Shown: positions 7,788-18,605, numbered from the stretch's first letter. The stretch: DNA of 64,000 nucleotides from Parahoeflea olei (GCF_001703635.1 NZ_LQZT01000007.1:1-64000); one strand, 5' to 3'. Numbers and translations are program-made. The notes: generated by a model not told the origin, from the sequence alone.

Positions 7788-10700
7788 TCAATGGAAATTC
7801 CGCCCCTTCGGCAGCGCCCTGCCCGCGGCGCGCACGCGCGCCAGCTCCTCGAAATCGGCGCGCAGGTCCGGCGCGTCCCGGATCAGCCGGGCAATGCCGG
7901 CCGAGGACCTGCGCTCGCGGAGCCGGCTGTCCTCCGCCACCGGCCGGCGCACCTCGTCGGCATTGGCAAGCCCGCCCATGGCGCCGGCCATGTCCGAGAT
8001 CCGCGCCATCATCGGCGTCAGGTCCTCGAGATGATCGGCCACCACATGGATCACCCCGTCCTCGTTCTGCACCCGGCCGCGCACGGCGACGCAGCGGCTG
8101 CCGAGCACCACGGCGCGGAATTTCTCGAACACTTTCGGCCAGACGATGATGTTGGCGACCCCGGTTTCGTCCTCGATGGTCTCGAACACTACGCCCTTGG
8201 CCGAACCTGGCCGCTGCCTCACCAGCACCAGGCCCGCGACCTGGACCTGGCGGCCCGAGCGGATGGTCTCCAGGTCTGCGCTGACGCGGCAGCCTGAGCG
8301 GGCCAATTCGGCGCGCAGGAAGGCCATCGGATGTGCCTTCAGCGAGAGCGACAGCGACTGGTAATCGTTGATCACCTGCTCGCCGAGCGGCATCGGCGGC
8401 AGGTGCACATCGGGCTCGTTCTGCAGGTCGCGGCTGTCGGCGAGCGCGAACAGCGGCAGCCGCTCGGCACTCGAGAGCGGATCGAGCGCCTTGACCGCCC
8501 ACAGCGCATCGCGGCGGTCGAGCCCGATGGAGCGGAAGCAATCGGCCTCGGCCAGTTGCTCGATCGCCCGGCGCGGCAGGCCCGAGCGCATCCACAGGTC
8601 GCGCACGCTGTCATAGCCGCGCCCGCGCCGCTCGACGAGCTGGCGCGCATCGGCCTCGGCCAGGCCCTTGACGTGCTGGAAACCGAGCCGCACCGCGTGC
8701 GACTGTTTCATCACGCCGGCCATCTCGCGATGCCGTGCCGACAGGGGCTGCGGGGCGGCACCGGGTTCGAGCGTTGCGTCCCAGTCCGAGCAGTTGACGT
8801 CGACGGGACGGATCTCGACGCCGTGCTCGCGCGCATCGCGCACCAGTTGCGCCGGCGCATAGAACCCCATCGGCTGGGAATTGAGGATCGCCGCGCAGAA
8901 GACGTCCGGGTAATGGCATTTGAGCCAGCAGGAGACATAGACGAGAAGCGCGAAACTCGCCGCATGGCTTTCCGGGAAGCCGTATTCGCCAAACCCCTCG
9001 ATCTGGCGGAAGCAGTGCTCGGCGAAGTCGCGCTCGTAGCCGTTGGCGACCATGCCCTCGACCATCTTCTTCTGGAACGAGCCGATGGTGCCGACCCTGC
9101 GGAAGGTGGCCATGGCGCGGCGCAGCTTGTCGGCCTCGCCCGGCGAGAAGCCGCCGGCGACGATGGCGATGTTCATCGCCTGCTCCTGGAACAGCGGCAC
9201 GCCGAGCGTCTTGCCGAGCACGGCGCGCAGTTCCTCCTTCGGGAAGGTGACCTCCTCCTTCTTCTGCCGGCGGCGCAGATAGGGATGGACCATGTCGCCC
9301 TGGATCGGGCCGGGCCGGACGATCGCCACCTCGATGACGAGGTCGTAATAGCAGCGCGGCTTCAAGCGCGGCAGCATCGACATCTGCGCCCGGCTTTCGA
9401 TCTGGAACACGCCGATGGTGTCGGCGCGACAGATCATGTCATAGGTCGGCCGGTCGCCATCGGGCAGCGAGGCAAGCGTCTCGCGGCGGCCGTAATGGGC
9501 CTCGAGCAGGCCGAAGGCCTTGCGGATGCAGGTGAGCATGCCGAGCGCCAGCACGTCGATCTTGAGCATGCCGAGGCTTTCGAGATCGTCCTTGTCCCAT
9601 TCGACGATGGTACGGTCCTCCATCGCCGCGTTCTCGATCGGGATCAGCGCGGAGAGCCGGTCGCGGGTGATCACGAAGCCGCCGACATGCTGCGACAGGT
9701 GCCGCGGGAAGCCGACGATCTGCGAGGCGAGGTCGAGCATCTGCGCGAGATGCCGGTCGGAGGGATCGAGACCGGCGCGGCGGGCGTCTTCCTGGTCGAT
9801 CTCGCGCGACCAGCCGCCCCATTTGGTGCCCGAGATGGCGGAGATCGCGTCGTCGGAGAGGCCGAACACCTTGCCCACCTCGCGGATCGCCGAGCGGGCG
9901 CGATAGGTGATCACGGTGGCGGCCAGCCCCGCCCGGTCGCGACCGTATTTCCGGTAGATGTACTGGATCACCTCCTCGCGCCGCTCGTGCTCGAAATCGA
10001 CATCGATGTCGGGCGGCTCGTTGCGCTCCTCGGAAATGAAGCGCTCGAACAGCAGATCGACCTTGCCGGGATCGACCTCGGTGATGCCGAGACAGTAGCA
10101 GACCGCGGAATTCGCCGCCGAGCCCCGACCCTGGCAGAGGATGCCTTCAGAGCGGGCGAAGCGGACGATGTCGTAGACGGTCAGGAAATAGGGGGCGTAA
10201 TCGAGCTTGCGGATCAACTCCGTCTCGTGGGCGATGGCCCTTGTCACCTTTTCCGGAGCGCCCTCGGGATAGCGCCGGGCGAGACCGATGGCGGTGAGCC
10301 GTTCGAGCGCCTCCTGGGCGGGCAGCGGCGTGTCGCCCAGTTCCGCAAAGACCGGCGCGTCGGGATACTGGTAGCGCAGTTCGTCGAGCGAAAAGCGGAT
10401 GCGGCGGAAGAGGGTGAGCGACTGCGCCACCGCCGCCTCATAGCCCCTGAAGGCATGCAGCATGTCGGCGGGCGCGCGCAGATGCCGTTCGGCATTGGGC
10501 TCAAGCCGGGCGCCGATGGTGGTGAGCCGCTCGCCCTCGCGGATGCAGGTGAGCACGTCCTGCAGCGGCCGGCGCTCGGGCGCGTGGTAGAGCACGTCGC
10601 CCATCGCCACCAGCGGCAAGCCGTGAGCTTCGGCCAGCCGCGCCGCCATCACCATGCGGCGCTGGTCGAGGCTGCCATAGGCGCGGATCAGCGCCAGATG

Positions 10701-11180
10701 CAGGTGATCGGGAAATCGCTCCCGCAGGCGTTCGAGCACCGGTGCGAGCGTCCGGGCGTCGCGGTTTGCCGGCACCAAGGCCATCAACAGGCCCGCGCCG
10801 CGGGCGATCAGATCCTCGAGCGTGAGGTGGCAGTCGCCCTTGGGCGCACGGCGCTTGCCAGTGGTCAGAAGCTCGCACAGATTGGCGTAACCGGCGCGAT
10901 CCTCTGGCCAGACCAGAATGTCGGGGGTGCCATCCATGAACGCGAGCCGGCACCCGGGCGCGAAGGCGAGCCCGGCCTCCTTGGCCGCCATGTGGCCGCG
11001 CACCACGCCCGCCAGCGAATTGCGGTCGGCAATGGCTAGGCCCGAAAGCCCGAGGCGGGCGGCCTGCACCACCAGTTCCTCCGCATGGGACGCCCCGCGC
11101 AGGAAGGAAAAATTGCTCGCGGCGGCGAGCTCCGCATAGGCGGGGGCCGAACCCGGACCGGACAAGGGACGGGCTGTCAT
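7788..11180 (-). CDS. dnaE2: Error-prone DNA polymerase DnaE2
   Basis: This 1130-residue C-family polymerase starts with a PHP domain ([16 protein letters not shown]). It continues through the polymerase core, with catalytic acidic residues in [16 protein letters not shown] and the [16 protein letters not shown] segment. A helix-hairpin-helix region follows, then a C-terminal OB fold. The length and the absence of a replicative-subunit tail fit DnaE2 (ImuC) rather than DnaE1. With ImuA and ImuB it performs SOS-induced translesion synthesis. Its start overlaps the imuB stop by 4 nt, and the whole cassette lies behind a LexA box. It converges with the lacI gene, 79 nt apart, with no obvious terminator between. 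Confidence 0.95.
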   Translation of the reverse strand: MTARPLSGPGSAPAYAELAAASNFSFLRGASHAEELVVQAARLGLSGLAIADRNSLAGVVRGHMAAKEAGLAFAPGCRLAFMDGTPDILVWPEDRAGYANLCELLTTGKRRAPKGDCHLTLEDLIARGAGLLMALVPANRDARTLAPVLERLRERFPDHLHLALIRAYGSLDQRRMVMAARLAEAHGLPLVAMGDVLYHAPERRPLQDVLTCIREGERLTTIGARLEPNAERHLRAPADMLHAFRGYEAAVAQSLTLFRRIRFSLDELRYQYPDAPVFAELGDTPLPAQEALERLTAIGLARRYPEGAPEKVTRAIAHETELIRKLDYAPYFLTVYDIVRFARSEGILCQGRGSAANSAVCYCLGITEVDPGKVDLLFERFISEERNEPPDIDVDFEHERREEVIQYIYRKYGRDRAGLAATVITYRARSAIREVGKVFGLSDDAISAISGTKWGGWSREIDQEDARRAGLDPSDRHLAQMLDLASQIVGFPRHLSQHVGGFVITRDRLSALIPIENAAMEDRTIVEWDKDDLESLGMLKIDVLALGMLTCIRKAFGLLEAHYGRRETLASLPDGDRPTYDMICRADTIGVFQIESRAQMSMLPRLKPRCYYDLVIEVAIVRPGPIQGDMVHPYLRRRQKKEEVTFPKEELRAVLGKTLGVPLFQEQAMNIAIVAGGFSPGEADKLRRAMATFRRVGTIGSFQKKMVEGMVANGYERDFAEHCFRQIEGFGEYGFPESHAASFALLVYVSCWLKCHYPDVFCAAILNSQPMGFYAPAQLVRDAREHGVEIRPVDVNCSDWDATLEPGAAPQPLSARHREMAGVMKQSHAVRLGFQHVKGLAEADARQLVERRGRGYDSVRDLWMRSGLPRRAIEQLAEADCFRSIGLDRRDALWAVKALDPLSSAERLPLFALADSRDLQNEPDVHLPPMPLGEQVINDYQSLSLSLKAHPMAFLRAELARSGCRVSADLETIRSGRQVQVAGLVLVRQRPGSAKGVVFETIEDETGVANIIVWPKVFEKFRAVVLGSRCVAVRGRVQNEDGVIHVVADHLEDLTPMMARISDMAGAMGGLANADEVRRPVAEDSRLRERRSSAGIARLIRDAPDLRADFEELARVRAAGRALPKGRNFH

Positions 11181-12838
11181 GCGAACAGCCCGTGCATGTA
11201 CCAGGCCGGCTCGCCGGTCTCGCGGCCATAAAGCCCGTGGCGGAACAGCCAGAAGCGGTAGCCCTGGCTGTCTTCGACGCGGAAATAATCGCGCGTACGC
11301 GCGCCGCGGCCATCGCGCCACCATTCGCAGGCAATGCGCTCGGGTCCTTCCGAGCGGGCGACCTCGTAGGAGACGCCGCGCCAGCGGAATTTGAGCGGCG
11401 GGCCGTCGGGCACCTCGGCGATGGTCTGCAACGGCTCCGGCCGCTCGAACAGGATCAGTGGCCGGGTGACGATGCCCTCGGGCAGCCCCTCGTCTTGGGG
11501 CACCGCCGCGAGCGCCAGTCCCGCCGCCGCACGCCCCCTCCCCGCCCCCGGCTGCAGGCGGGCGGCAGGCAGCCGGCCGAAGCTGCGCTCGGGAATATGG
11601 GTGTCGGCCAGCACGAAGCGCTGCACCCGCCCCGTACCGAGCCGCGCGCCGAGCCGGTCGATCAGCGCGTCATGATCATGCTCGCCGCCGCCGGCGCCCG
11701 CCACCAGATCGGCCTGCACGCCCGCGAACGGATCGGCATGGACCACGTCGAGCCGGATCAGGTCGAAGCCGAAGCCGGCGTCGAGATCGTCGTGCAGGCC
11801 GGCGATGCGCTCCTCGAACAGGCGGGCGATCACGCGCGCATCGCGCAGCGGCCGCGCCGTCTGGATGGCAAGTTCGCCGACATGACCATCGACCCGGAAC
11901 AGCCGGATCCGGCCGCGGCGCAGGCCGAGCCCGCGGCGCTCCAGCGGTTCGATGAGGCCCGCCGCAAGGGCCGCGATCACATGGCTGATCTCGTCGTGCT
12001 GGCTCACCGGCTCGGCGAAGCGGCGCTCGGTGGACAATTCCGCCACCGGCATGAGCGGCGAGAGCGCCTCGGCCTCGCGCCCGAGCGCCTGGTCGAGCCG
12101 CTGCAGCAGTCGCGCGCCAAAGCGGGCGGCGAGCGGCGCGCGCGGCAGGCGGGCGATACAGCCCACGGTCTTGAGCCCGACGCGGCCAAGGGCCGTGACC
12201 AGGGAGGGCTCGAGCCGGAGCGCGCTCAGCCCCAGCGGCTCGATCGCGGCCGCATGGGCGCCCTCGGGGAGGATCCGCGCCTCGCCATGGCGCGCCATCG
12301 CCCAGGCGGCGCCCGGCGTGTCGGCCAGGCAGAGCCGGACGGAAAACCCTTGCGCGCAGAGCCGCGCCTCGAGATCTGCGACCAGCCCCGCCTCGCCACC
12401 CAGCAGATGGGCGCAGCCGGTGATGTCCATGAACAGGCCATGACTGCCCGCCGCCTCCGCCGCCGCATCGAGGGCGACGAGCGGCGTGTAGCGCTCGCAC
12501 CAGCCGGCAAGCTTCAGAAGCAGCGCCCGGTCGCCCTCGGGATCGGCGGGGCGGCAATCAAGATCCGGCGCAAGCGCGCGGGCATCGCCGAGCGTCTGGT
12601 CGCGCCGCAGCCCGCGAGCCCGGGCGCGCTCGTCGAGGGCAACGATGCGCACGGCATTCCTGACCATGTCGGTGACGACGACGGGGGGCGCGTCAGGATG
12701 CGCGTCCGAAATCCTGTCGGTGATCCAGGACCTGCCCCATTGTGCGCGGCGGATCCTGTCGGTGGCCAGTCGCGGAAAGGCGATGGCGAGAATGCGCTGC
12801 CGGGTGGACGGAGCGGAGGACGGGGGTGGGAGCGGCAT
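11177..12838 (-). CDS. imuB: ImuB, Y-family polymerase-like mutasome hub
   Basis: This 553-residue DinB/UmuC relative has [17 protein letters not shown] near the N-terminus, where active Y-family polymerases carry catalytic Asp residues; these are absent, as is usual for ImuB. The conserved [15 protein letters not shown] segment and a C-terminal region that ends in AWYMHGLFA follow. In known systems ImuB binds the beta clamp, ImuA and DnaE2. The start before PLPPPSS lies inside the imuA reading frame, giving a 146-nt overlap. The start is uncertain, but [10 protein letters not shown] is needed for the fold, so most of the overlap is real. Confidence 0.93.
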   Translation of the reverse strand: MPLPPPSSAPSTRQRILAIAFPRLATDRIRRAQWGRSWITDRISDAHPDAPPVVVTDMVRNAVRIVALDERARARGLRRDQTLGDARALAPDLDCRPADPEGDRALLLKLAGWCERYTPLVALDAAAEAAGSHGLFMDITGCAHLLGGEAGLVADLEARLCAQGFSVRLCLADTPGAAWAMARHGEARILPEGAHAAAIEPLGLSALRLEPSLVTALGRVGLKTVGCIARLPRAPLAARFGARLLQRLDQALGREAEALSPLMPVAELSTERRFAEPVSQHDEISHVIAALAAGLIEPLERRGLGLRRGRIRLFRVDGHVGELAIQTARPLRDARVIARLFEERIAGLHDDLDAGFGFDLIRLDVVHADPFAGVQADLVAGAGGGEHDHDALIDRLGARLGTGRVQRFVLADTHIPERSFGRLPAARLQPGAGRGRAAAGLALAAVPQDEGLPEGIVTRPLILFERPEPLQTIAEVPDGPPLKFRWRGVSYEVARSEGPERIACEWWRDGRGARTRDYFRVEDSQGYRFWLFRHGLYGRETGEPAWYMHGLFA

Positions 12839-13595
12839 GATCGAAGGTCCTGGTCTGAGGGTTCCAGGCCACAAACCAGTGGCCCGTGCGCCCCGTTCGG
12901 TTGCGTTCCAGCGTGAGCGACAGCCGCATGGCCCCCACGCCGCGTTGGTCAAGGTCGTCCGTCCCCGATATTTCCGTGTTCACCCGCCAGCGCGTGGCCG
13001 CCGCACTCGCCTCCTCCTCCCCGCTCTGGCGCAGAACCAGCGCCAGCACCCCGCTTTGCCGCGCGCGCAGCATCAGCCGCCGCGTGGCGGTGATGTCGAA
13101 GCGCGCCGGATTGCCCCGGATCTGCAACACCAGCGCGGCAAGCCCCGCGCAGTCCGCCGCCTCGTCGGCCGCCCACAACGCGCCCTGCAGGTCCGCCGGT
13201 TCGACCATGGTGATCAGCGACGGATCGAGCCCGTGCTGCGCCAGCCCCGCCGGGAACAGCCCGCCGCCATCGACCCGGGCGGCAGGATCGCTGACCCAGA
13301 CGACGCCCTGGCGGCCGCCGCGCCCGGCCTGGCCGGCCCGCACGGCGAGACCGAGCACGAATCCCGCCGCCGCGCCGATGTCGCGCGCAAGCGGACTGCG
13401 CACTTCGTGCAATCCGCCACAGGCGAGCCCGCCCTCGAGACAGCGATCGACCGCGGTCGCGCCCAAGGCAAGCGGCGCGGCCGCGCCGGCATCGCCAGCT
13501 CCCATTCCGCTGTGCGCCCGACAGGCACGAGCTTCACCGGCACGGGTCTGCGCGGCGAGGATATCCGTTGCAATTTGCAGCCGCGAAAGACTCAT
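12693..13595 (-). CDS. imuA: ImuA, SulA/RecA-like mutagenesis protein
   Basis: This 300-residue ImuA protein has an N-terminal region LGATAVDRCLEGGLACGGLHEV leading into a RecA-like core without an intact Walker A, then VLALVLRQ, ATRWRVNT and GTGHWFVAWNP-type motifs. It is the first gene of the imuA-imuB-dnaE2 SOS cassette, and its ATG is 14 nt from a LexA box. Its last roughly 48 residues are encoded in a different frame over the start of imuB and look low-complexity and basic. The functional domain probably ends near WNPQTRTF. Confidence 0.88.
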   Translation of the reverse strand: MSLSRLQIATDILAAQTRAGEARACRAHSGMGAGDAGAAAPLALGATAVDRCLEGGLACGGLHEVRSPLARDIGAAAGFVLGLAVRAGQAGRGGRQGVVWVSDPAARVDGGGLFPAGLAQHGLDPSLITMVEPADLQGALWAADEAADCAGLAALVLQIRGNPARFDITATRRLMLRARQSGVLALVLRQSGEEEASAAATRWRVNTEISGTDDLDQRGVGAMRLSLTLERNRTGRTGHWFVAWNPQTRTFDHAAPTPVLRSVHPAAHSRHRLSATGHRQDPPRTMGQVLDHRQDFGRAS

Positions 13596-13608
13596 GGTCC
13601 CCTCAAAT

Positions 13609-13623
13609 GTTCATGTTATGTTC
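13609..13623. promoter_or_regulatory. Alphaproteobacterial LexA (SOS) box
   Basis: GTTC at 13609-13612 and GTTC at 13620-13623 are separated by exactly 7 nt (ATGTTAT). This is the direct-repeat LexA site known for Alphaproteobacteria. It lies 14 nt upstream of the imuA start codon, where LexA would block transcription of imuA-imuB-dnaE2 until DNA damage. Confidence 0.85.
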
Positions 13624-13720
13624 TAATAAACACCGGACTCGGCGCGAGAGTCAATCGGCAGATTTCTGCCATGCCACGACAAGGCCGCAAAGGGTTGGCG
13701 CGTAAGGGAAAACCAGGCCA

Positions 13721-13743
13721 CGGGCGGCCACAGGGGCCACCCG
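13721..13743 (-). terminator. Probable terminator after uxaA
   Basis: A 9-bp stem (arms 13721-13729 and 13735-13743, 5-nt loop, one G-U pair on the minus-strand RNA) lies 12 nt past the uxaA stop. A short T-run follows on that strand. It fits a Rho-independent terminator separating uxaA from the imuA promoter region. Confidence 0.5.
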
Positions 13744-13754
13744 CGGAGGCGGGA

Positions 13755-15281
13755 TCACATCACCGCGCCCATCTGCCAGGGCACGAATTCGGCGCCGCCG
13801 AAGCCCAGTTCCTCGCTCTTGGTCTTTTCGCCGGAGGCCACGCGCAGGAACAGTTCGAAAATCTCGCGGCCCTTGGCTTCGAGGCTCACGCCTTCGGTGA
13901 CGATGTCGCCGCAATTGATGTCCATGTCGTCGGACATGCGGGCATACATTTCCGAATTGGTGGCAAGCTTGATGCAGGGCGTCGGCTTGTAGCCCGACAC
14001 CGAGCCGCGGCCGGTGGTGAACACAATGAGATTGGCGCCCGAGGCGATCTGCCCGGTCACCGAACAAGGGTCGTAGCCGGGGCTATCCATGAACACGAAG
14101 CCGCGCTCGGTCACGGGTTCGGCGAATTTGTAGACCTGGGTCAGCGGCGCCGAACCGCCCTTGGCGACCGCGCCGAGCGACTTTTCGAGAATGGTGGTGA
14201 GCCCGCCCTTCTTGTTGCCCGGCGAGGGATTGTTGTCCATCTCGCCGCCATTGCGGGCGGTGTAGTCCTCCCACCAGCGGATCCGCTCGACGATCTTGGC
14301 GCCCACTTCCGGCGTCACCGCGCGGCGGGTGAGGAGATGTTCGGCGCCGTAGATCTCCGAGGTTTCCGACAGGATGGTGGTGCCGCCATGGGCGACCATC
14401 AGGTCGGAGGCGACGCCGAGCGCTGGATTGGCGGTAATCCCGGAATAGCCGTCCGAGCCCCCGCACTGCATGCCGATCACGAGGTGCTCGAGCCCTGCCG
14501 GCGCGCGCACGGCCTGGTTGGCGACGGCCGCCATTTCCTTCAACTGCTCGACGCCGCGCTCGATGGTGCGGCGGGTGCCGCCGGTCTGCTGGATGGTCAT
14601 GTAGCGGATATTGCCGTCGGCGCGCATGCGGCCGCGGCCCACCAGATCGGGCACCTGCATGACCTCGCAGCCGAGCCCCAGAAGCAGGATACCGGCGAAA
14701 TTCGGATTGCGGGCATAGCCCTGCAGCGTGCGGAACAGGGTCTCGTAACCCTCGTCGCGGCCCGACATGCCGCAGCCGGTGCCATGCACGATCGGCACCA
14801 CGCCGTCGACATTCTCGAACTCGTCGAGCCAGCCCTGCTTCTCCACGGCCTCGGCGATGAAGCGGGCGACGGAGCCCGAGCAGTTCACCGAGGTCAGGAT
14901 GCCGAGATAGTTGCGGGTGCCGACCTTGCCGTCGGCGCGGTGGTAGCCCATGAAATGGCGGTTTTCGGCGGGCGCGGGCAAGGCCCGGATCTCGGTCGAG
15001 AATTCCTGCGCCTCGGCATGGCCGCCCATCGAGAGATTGTGCACATGCACATGTTCGCCCGGAGCAATGGCGCGGCTGGCGAGACCGATGGTCTGGCCGT
15101 AGCGGATGACCCGCTCCCCGGCTACAATCGGCCGGCAGGCGATCTTGTGCCCGCGCGGCACGGTTTCCAGGAGCGCTGCCTCAAGCCCGGGGATCACCGC
15201 GCCGGCCACGAGGTCCTTCAAGGCGATGATGACATTGTCCTGGGGATTGAGACGAATGGTCGAAGGCAGGTCGGTGGTCAT
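13755..15281 (-). CDS. uxaA: UxaA-family altronate/sugar-acid dehydratase, full length
   Basis: This 508-residue protein has an N-terminal SAF domain (residues about 1-95, including PGEHVHVHNLSMGG) and the large C-terminal UxaA catalytic domain (VGTRNYLGILTSVNCSGS, GTGCGMSG, IGMQCGGSDGYSG, DPCSVTGQ). It would dehydrate altronate or a related aldonate to a 2-keto-3-deoxy acid. The gene stands alone, with no uxaB/uxuAB genes beside it. Several conserved cysteines are present for metal binding. Neither of two possible ATGs (15281, 15311) has a good ribosome site; the inner one fits the family N-terminus better. The exact substrate is unknown. Confidence 0.85.
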   Translation of the reverse strand: MTTDLPSTIRLNPQDNVIIALKDLVAGAVIPGLEAALLETVPRGHKIACRPIVAGERVIRYGQTIGLASRAIAPGEHVHVHNLSMGGHAEAQEFSTEIRALPAPAENRHFMGYHRADGKVGTRNYLGILTSVNCSGSVARFIAEAVEKQGWLDEFENVDGVVPIVHGTGCGMSGRDEGYETLFRTLQGYARNPNFAGILLLGLGCEVMQVPDLVGRGRMRADGNIRYMTIQQTGGTRRTIERGVEQLKEMAAVANQAVRAPAGLEHLVIGMQCGGSDGYSGITANPALGVASDLMVAHGGTTILSETSEIYGAEHLLTRRAVTPEVGAKIVERIRWWEDYTARNGGEMDNNPSPGNKKGGLTTILEKSLGAVAKGGSAPLTQVYKFAEPVTERGFVFMDSPGYDPCSVTGQIASGANLIVFTTGRGSVSGYKPTPCIKLATNSEMYARMSDDMDINCGDIVTEGVSLEAKGREIFELFLRVASGEKTKSEELGFGGAEFVPWQMGAVM

Positions 15282-15752
15282 GCAGTGTCCGTTTGTTGCA
15301 GGCCGATTCATGTGGACGCGGTGCGTCCGCAGGGCCGGATGGTCAATCTAACATGTTAGTATGCCAGTAAACAGTGGCTTTGTCATATCAGGCGAATCCC
15401 TTTCAGCCAATACACGGAATCCGCGCATCACACGTGATGGCGCGACGCGGCGCCGGCGCGCGATTCCGGTTCCGGCCCAAGTCCGGGTTCCCGCAGCCCT
15501 GCGCGGACCGGGGCGGGATTTGCCTGCGCCCGTTGCCGCGGACCGCAGGCCGATGTAAACGGCACGCATCTGCCCGCCGGACGGCGGCACATGCGGCAGC
15601 GGGCCGCTTGAATTGACCACCGGGAACTGGGACAACACGACCGATGACGCCAACACGATGCCGGCGGACACGACGAGACCCGTTGCGAGCCGCAGGCGGG
15701 ACCCGATGATGGCCCGGGCGCTTCGGGGCAACAGCAAGGATGGGGGTAACGC
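15282..15752. other. Intergenic region between uxaA and the polysaccharide island
   Basis: These roughly 470 nt hold no gene I can support. They include a short GGACGC-GGT-GCGTCC hairpin at 15314-15328 and the palindrome at 15348-15359 listed separately. On the minus strand around 15600-15740 an open frame encodes one hydrophobic segment but has no convincing start, ribosome site or recognisable family. Confidence 0.5.
15348..15359. promoter_or_regulatory. Candidate operator upstream of uxaA
   Basis: CTAACATGTTAG is a perfect 12-bp palindrome 67 nt upstream of the uxaA start. It lies in an AT-richer patch that contrasts with the surrounding GC-rich DNA. GntR-family regulators of sugar-acid genes bind sites of this size. 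No such regulator is adjacent, so the binder is unknown. Confidence 0.4.
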
Positions 15753-16619
15753 ATGAGCCAGGAGTGGAAACCACTCGACAAAGGCCGCTGGTCCGCACAG
15801 GGAGCCGCGGGTGACGGCGCAGGCGGGCCGCACAGCGCTCCCCCGACCGCGCTGCAGCAGCGCCTGATCGACGTGGCGCGCGGCGGCTGGCTGCGCCGCG
15901 GCATCTTCCGCGCCACCGTCTCCCGGCTGGTCTTCATGCTCGGCGGCGGCCGCCCGCTCGATATCGGCTTCCGGGGCGTCACCTTCCGGCTCGAAGGTGG
16001 CCGCAACCTGATCGAATACGGCATCCTGCTCAATCCCGCCTACAATGCCGAGGACATCGACTTCCTGCTCGGCGCCGTCGCGGACGGCGGCGTATTCGTC
16101 GATGTGGGCTCCAATATCGGGCTCTACAGCCTGCCGCTCGCCCGCGCCGCTGGACCAACCGGGCGCTGCGTGTCGATCGACGCCAACCCGCTGATGATCG
16201 AGCGGCTCAAGCGCAACGCGGCGCTCAGCGGGCTCGGCAATGTCACCGCCATCGCCAGTGCGGTGAGCGACCGCGAAGGCTCGGGTCAGCTTGCGGTGCG
16301 CAAGAACGACGACGCCATCGTCGCCGTGGAGGAAACCGGTACCGGCCCGATTCCGGTGAGGACGCTGTCGGCTCTGCTCGCCGCGGCCGGCATCACCAGG
16401 GTCGACGGGCTCAAGATCGACATCGAGGGCCATGAGGACAAGGCGCTGGTGCCCTTCCTCGACGCCGCCGCCCCGGACATGCTGCCCCGCCGCATCGTCA
16501 TCGAGCACCCCGAGCCCGGCGCGGACTATCCGGGCTGCACGGCCGCCTTCGCCCGCCACGGCTACCGGCTCACGGGCCGCACGCGCAACAATTCGCTCTA
16601 CAGCCGCGGCCATGACTGA
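15753..16619 (+). CDS. FkbM-family SAM-dependent methyltransferase
   Basis: This 288-residue protein has a Rossmann methyltransferase core: VFVDVGSNIGLYSLPLARAA (SAM motif I) near residue 112, SIDANPLMIERLKRN, and the FkbM block DGLKIDIEGHEDKAL. FkbM proteins in polysaccharide loci usually O-methylate sugars. It is the first gene of a plus-strand run continuing with a GT10 transferase (8-nt overlap), Gmd, an Fcl-like reductase and a ColD-like enzyme, so it probably methylates a residue of that glycan. The N-terminal 40 residues are low-complexity. Confidence 0.8.
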   Translation: MSQEWKPLDKGRWSAQGAAGDGAGGPHSAPPTALQQRLIDVARGGWLRRGIFRATVSRLVFMLGGGRPLDIGFRGVTFRLEGGRNLIEYGILLNPAYNAEDIDFLLGAVADGGVFVDVGSNIGLYSLPLARAAGPTGRCVSIDANPLMIERLKRNAALSGLGNVTAIASAVSDREGSGQLAVRKNDDAIVAVEETGTGPIPVRTLSALLAAAGITRVDGLKIDIEGHEDKALVPFLDAAAPDMLPRRIVIEHPEPGADYPGCTAAFARHGYRLTGRTRNNSLYSRGHD

Positions 16620-17517
16620 GACACCCGAGCGCCCGGACACGGCCCCGGCGATCGCCATCGTGCCCTATGGCAAAAGGGCGACGCTGAGCTTTGCGCGCTT
16701 GAACCTCGACGAGCTTTCCTGGCCGCTTGGCCGGCCTTCACGGCTTGCGCACGGCACGATCGCCGACATGAGTCCGGACGATCATCTGGTCGCCTATGTG
16801 AATTCCCGGCTGCTCTACATGCCGCGTCCGGGAGTGCGGGCGCGGATGTCGGTGATCGTGGTCGAGCCCGAGGCCGTGCACCGGCGCAACATGATCTGGC
16901 TCAGGCTGTTGTGGTGGCGCTTTTTCAAGGTGCTGAGCTGCAATGCCGCGCTGCTTCGGGCAATCCCGAACGGCCACCGCTTCGTGTTCGGCTCGACTTG
17001 GGTGCCGGACTGGCGCAGGATCGACACCGGCAAGACCCGGATGCTCTCGCTGATCGCATCGCAAAAGCGGACCTATGAAGGCCACAGGCTGCGCCACCAA
17101 ACGGTCGACTGGATCCGCGCGAACGGCGTCGAGGCCGACATTCTCGGCCGCGGCTATGCGCCGTTCGAGCGCAAGTCCGACGGGCTTGCCCCGTACCGCT
17201 ATTCGGTGATCATCGAGAATGTGCGCGAGCCCAGCTATGTCACGGAAAAGCTGATCGATTGCCTGCTCTGCGAGACCGTGCCGATCTATTGGGGCGCCCA
17301 GGACATCGAAGAGATTTTCGACACCCGCGGCATGATGGTGTGCCGCTCGCTTGCGGACATTGAGGCCGCAATCGGCTCGGTTTCAGAGGCCGACTATGCC
17401 TCGCGTCTTGAATTTATCGCCAAGAACAAGGAAAAGGCATCTCGATACGCCGACCACGAGCGGGCCGCAGCCCGCATCGTCGAGATCGCCGCGCAAAGGA
17501 CGAAACCCAAGCCATGA
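16612..17517 (+). CDS. Glycosyltransferase family 10 (alpha-1,3/4-fucosyltransferase type)
   Basis: This 301-residue protein has the GT10 C-terminal signature: [20 protein letters not shown], followed by [17 protein letters not shown]. This is the GDP-fucose-binding block of alpha-1,3-fucosyltransferases. The ATG at 16612 lies within the end of the methyltransferase gene, and the stop overlaps gmd by 4 nt. It would transfer a GDP-linked 6-deoxy or 3,6-dideoxy L-sugar made by the next genes. Whether the donor is GDP-fucose or GDP-colitose cannot be read from sequence. Confidence 0.8.
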   Translation: MTETPERPDTAPAIAIVPYGKRATLSFARLNLDELSWPLGRPSRLAHGTIADMSPDDHLVAYVNSRLLYMPRPGVRARMSVIVVEPEAVHRRNMIWLRLLWWRFFKVLSCNAALLRAIPNGHRFVFGSTWVPDWRRIDTGKTRMLSLIASQKRTYEGHRLRHQTVDWIRANGVEADILGRGYAPFERKSDGLAPYRYSVIIENVREPSYVTEKLIDCLLCETVPIYWGAQDIEEIFDTRGMMVCRSLADIEAAIGSVSEADYASRLEFIAKNKEKASRYADHERAAARIVEIAAQRTKPKP

Positions 17518-18572
17518 CCGACAGCACATCGCCCAAAACCGCCCTGATCACCGGCGTGACCGGACAGGACGGCGCCTATCTTTCGGAGTTCCTGCTCAAG
17601 AAGGGCTACAAGGTGCACGGCATCAAGCGGCGCACCTCGCTGTTCAACACCGCCCGCATCGACCACCTGTTCGACGGCGAGTACGGACGCTCCGGCCAGT
17701 TCGTGCTGCACCACGGCGACATGACCGATTCCTCGTCGCTCACACACATCCTGCAGCAGACCAAGCCCGACGAGGTCTACAATCTCGCTGCCCAGAGCCA
17801 TGTCGCGGTCTCCTTCGAGGAGCCTGAATACACCGCCAATTCCGATGCGCTCGGCACGCTTCGGCTGCTGGAAGCGATCCGCATCCTCGGCCTGAAGGAC
17901 AAGACCAGGTTCTACCAGGCCTCGACCTCCGAGCTCTACGGCCTTGTGCAGGAGACGCCGCAGACCGAGCGCACGCCGTTCTACCCGCGCTCGCCCTATG
18001 GCGTGGCCAAGCTCTATGCCTACTGGATCACGGTCAACTACCGCGAGGCCTACGGGCTCTATGCCTGCAACGGCATCCTGTTCAACCACGAAAGCCCGCT
18101 GCGCGGGGAAACCTTCGTGACCCGCAAGATCACACGGGCGCTGGCGCGCATCAAGCTCGGCAAGCAGGATGTGCTCAAGCTCGGCAACATGGATGCGCTG
18201 CGCGACTGGGGCCATGCGCGCGACTATGTCGAGATGCAGTGGCTGATGCTGCAGCAGCAGGAGCCCGAGGATTTCGTGATCGCCACCGGCGTGCAGTACT
18301 CGGTGCGCGACTTCGTGCTCGCGGCCGCCGACGCGCTCGGCATGCGCATCACGTTCGAGGGCGAAGGCGTGGACGAGGTCGGCCGCGACGAGTCCGGCAA
18401 AGTGGTGGTGGCGGTCGACCCGCGCTATTTCCGCCCGACCGAGGTGGAGACACTTCTCGGCGACGCCTCCAAGGCCAGGCAGAAACTCGGCTGGACGCCG
18501 CAGACCTCGTTTGCCGATCTGGTCGCCGAAATGGCCGAGGCCGATCTCGAAGAGGCGCGGCGCGATGGCTGA
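17514..18572 (+). CDS. gmd: GDP-mannose 4,6-dehydratase
   Basis: This 352-residue extended SDR has the NADP motif [15 protein letters not shown] at the N-terminus and the Gmd-specific [15 protein letters not shown] stretch. The catalytic Ser-Thr-Glu lies in STSELYG, and the Tyr/Lys pair in [10 protein letters not shown]. It converts GDP-mannose to GDP-4-keto-6-deoxymannose, the common precursor of GDP-L-fucose, GDP-rhamnose, GDP-perosamine and GDP-colitose. It feeds the two following enzymes. No GDP-mannose synthesis genes (manB/manC) are in the window. Confidence 0.95.
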   Translation: MTDSTSPKTALITGVTGQDGAYLSEFLLKKGYKVHGIKRRTSLFNTARIDHLFDGEYGRSGQFVLHHGDMTDSSSLTHILQQTKPDEVYNLAAQSHVAVSFEEPEYTANSDALGTLRLLEAIRILGLKDKTRFYQASTSELYGLVQETPQTERTPFYPRSPYGVAKLYAYWITVNYREAYGLYACNGILFNHESPLRGETFVTRKITRALARIKLGKQDVLKLGNMDALRDWGHARDYVEMQWLMLQQQEPEDFVIATGVQYSVRDFVLAAADALGMRITFEGEGVDEVGRDESGKVVVAVDPRYFRPTEVETLLGDASKARQKLGWTPQTSFADLVAEMAEADLEEARRDG

Positions 18573-18605
18573 GCCCGCCCGAAACCTGGCCGGGAGCGTG
18601 CGCGG

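Noticed and set aside
8331..11039. 900-codon plus-strand open frame opposite dnaE2
   Set aside because: Its translation is low-complexity His/Arg/Gly/Asp-rich shadow sequence; the minus-strand DnaE2 is unambiguous.
12645..15359. 900-codon plus-strand open frame opposite imuA and uxaA
   Set aside because: It is a shadow of the GC-rich codon bias on the other strand, with no domain in the translation.
15348..15750. Minus-strand open frame with one hydrophobic segment between uxaA and the first FkbM gene
   Set aside because: It is part of a much longer antisense frame through the FkbM gene, has no credible start or ribosome site, and matches no family.
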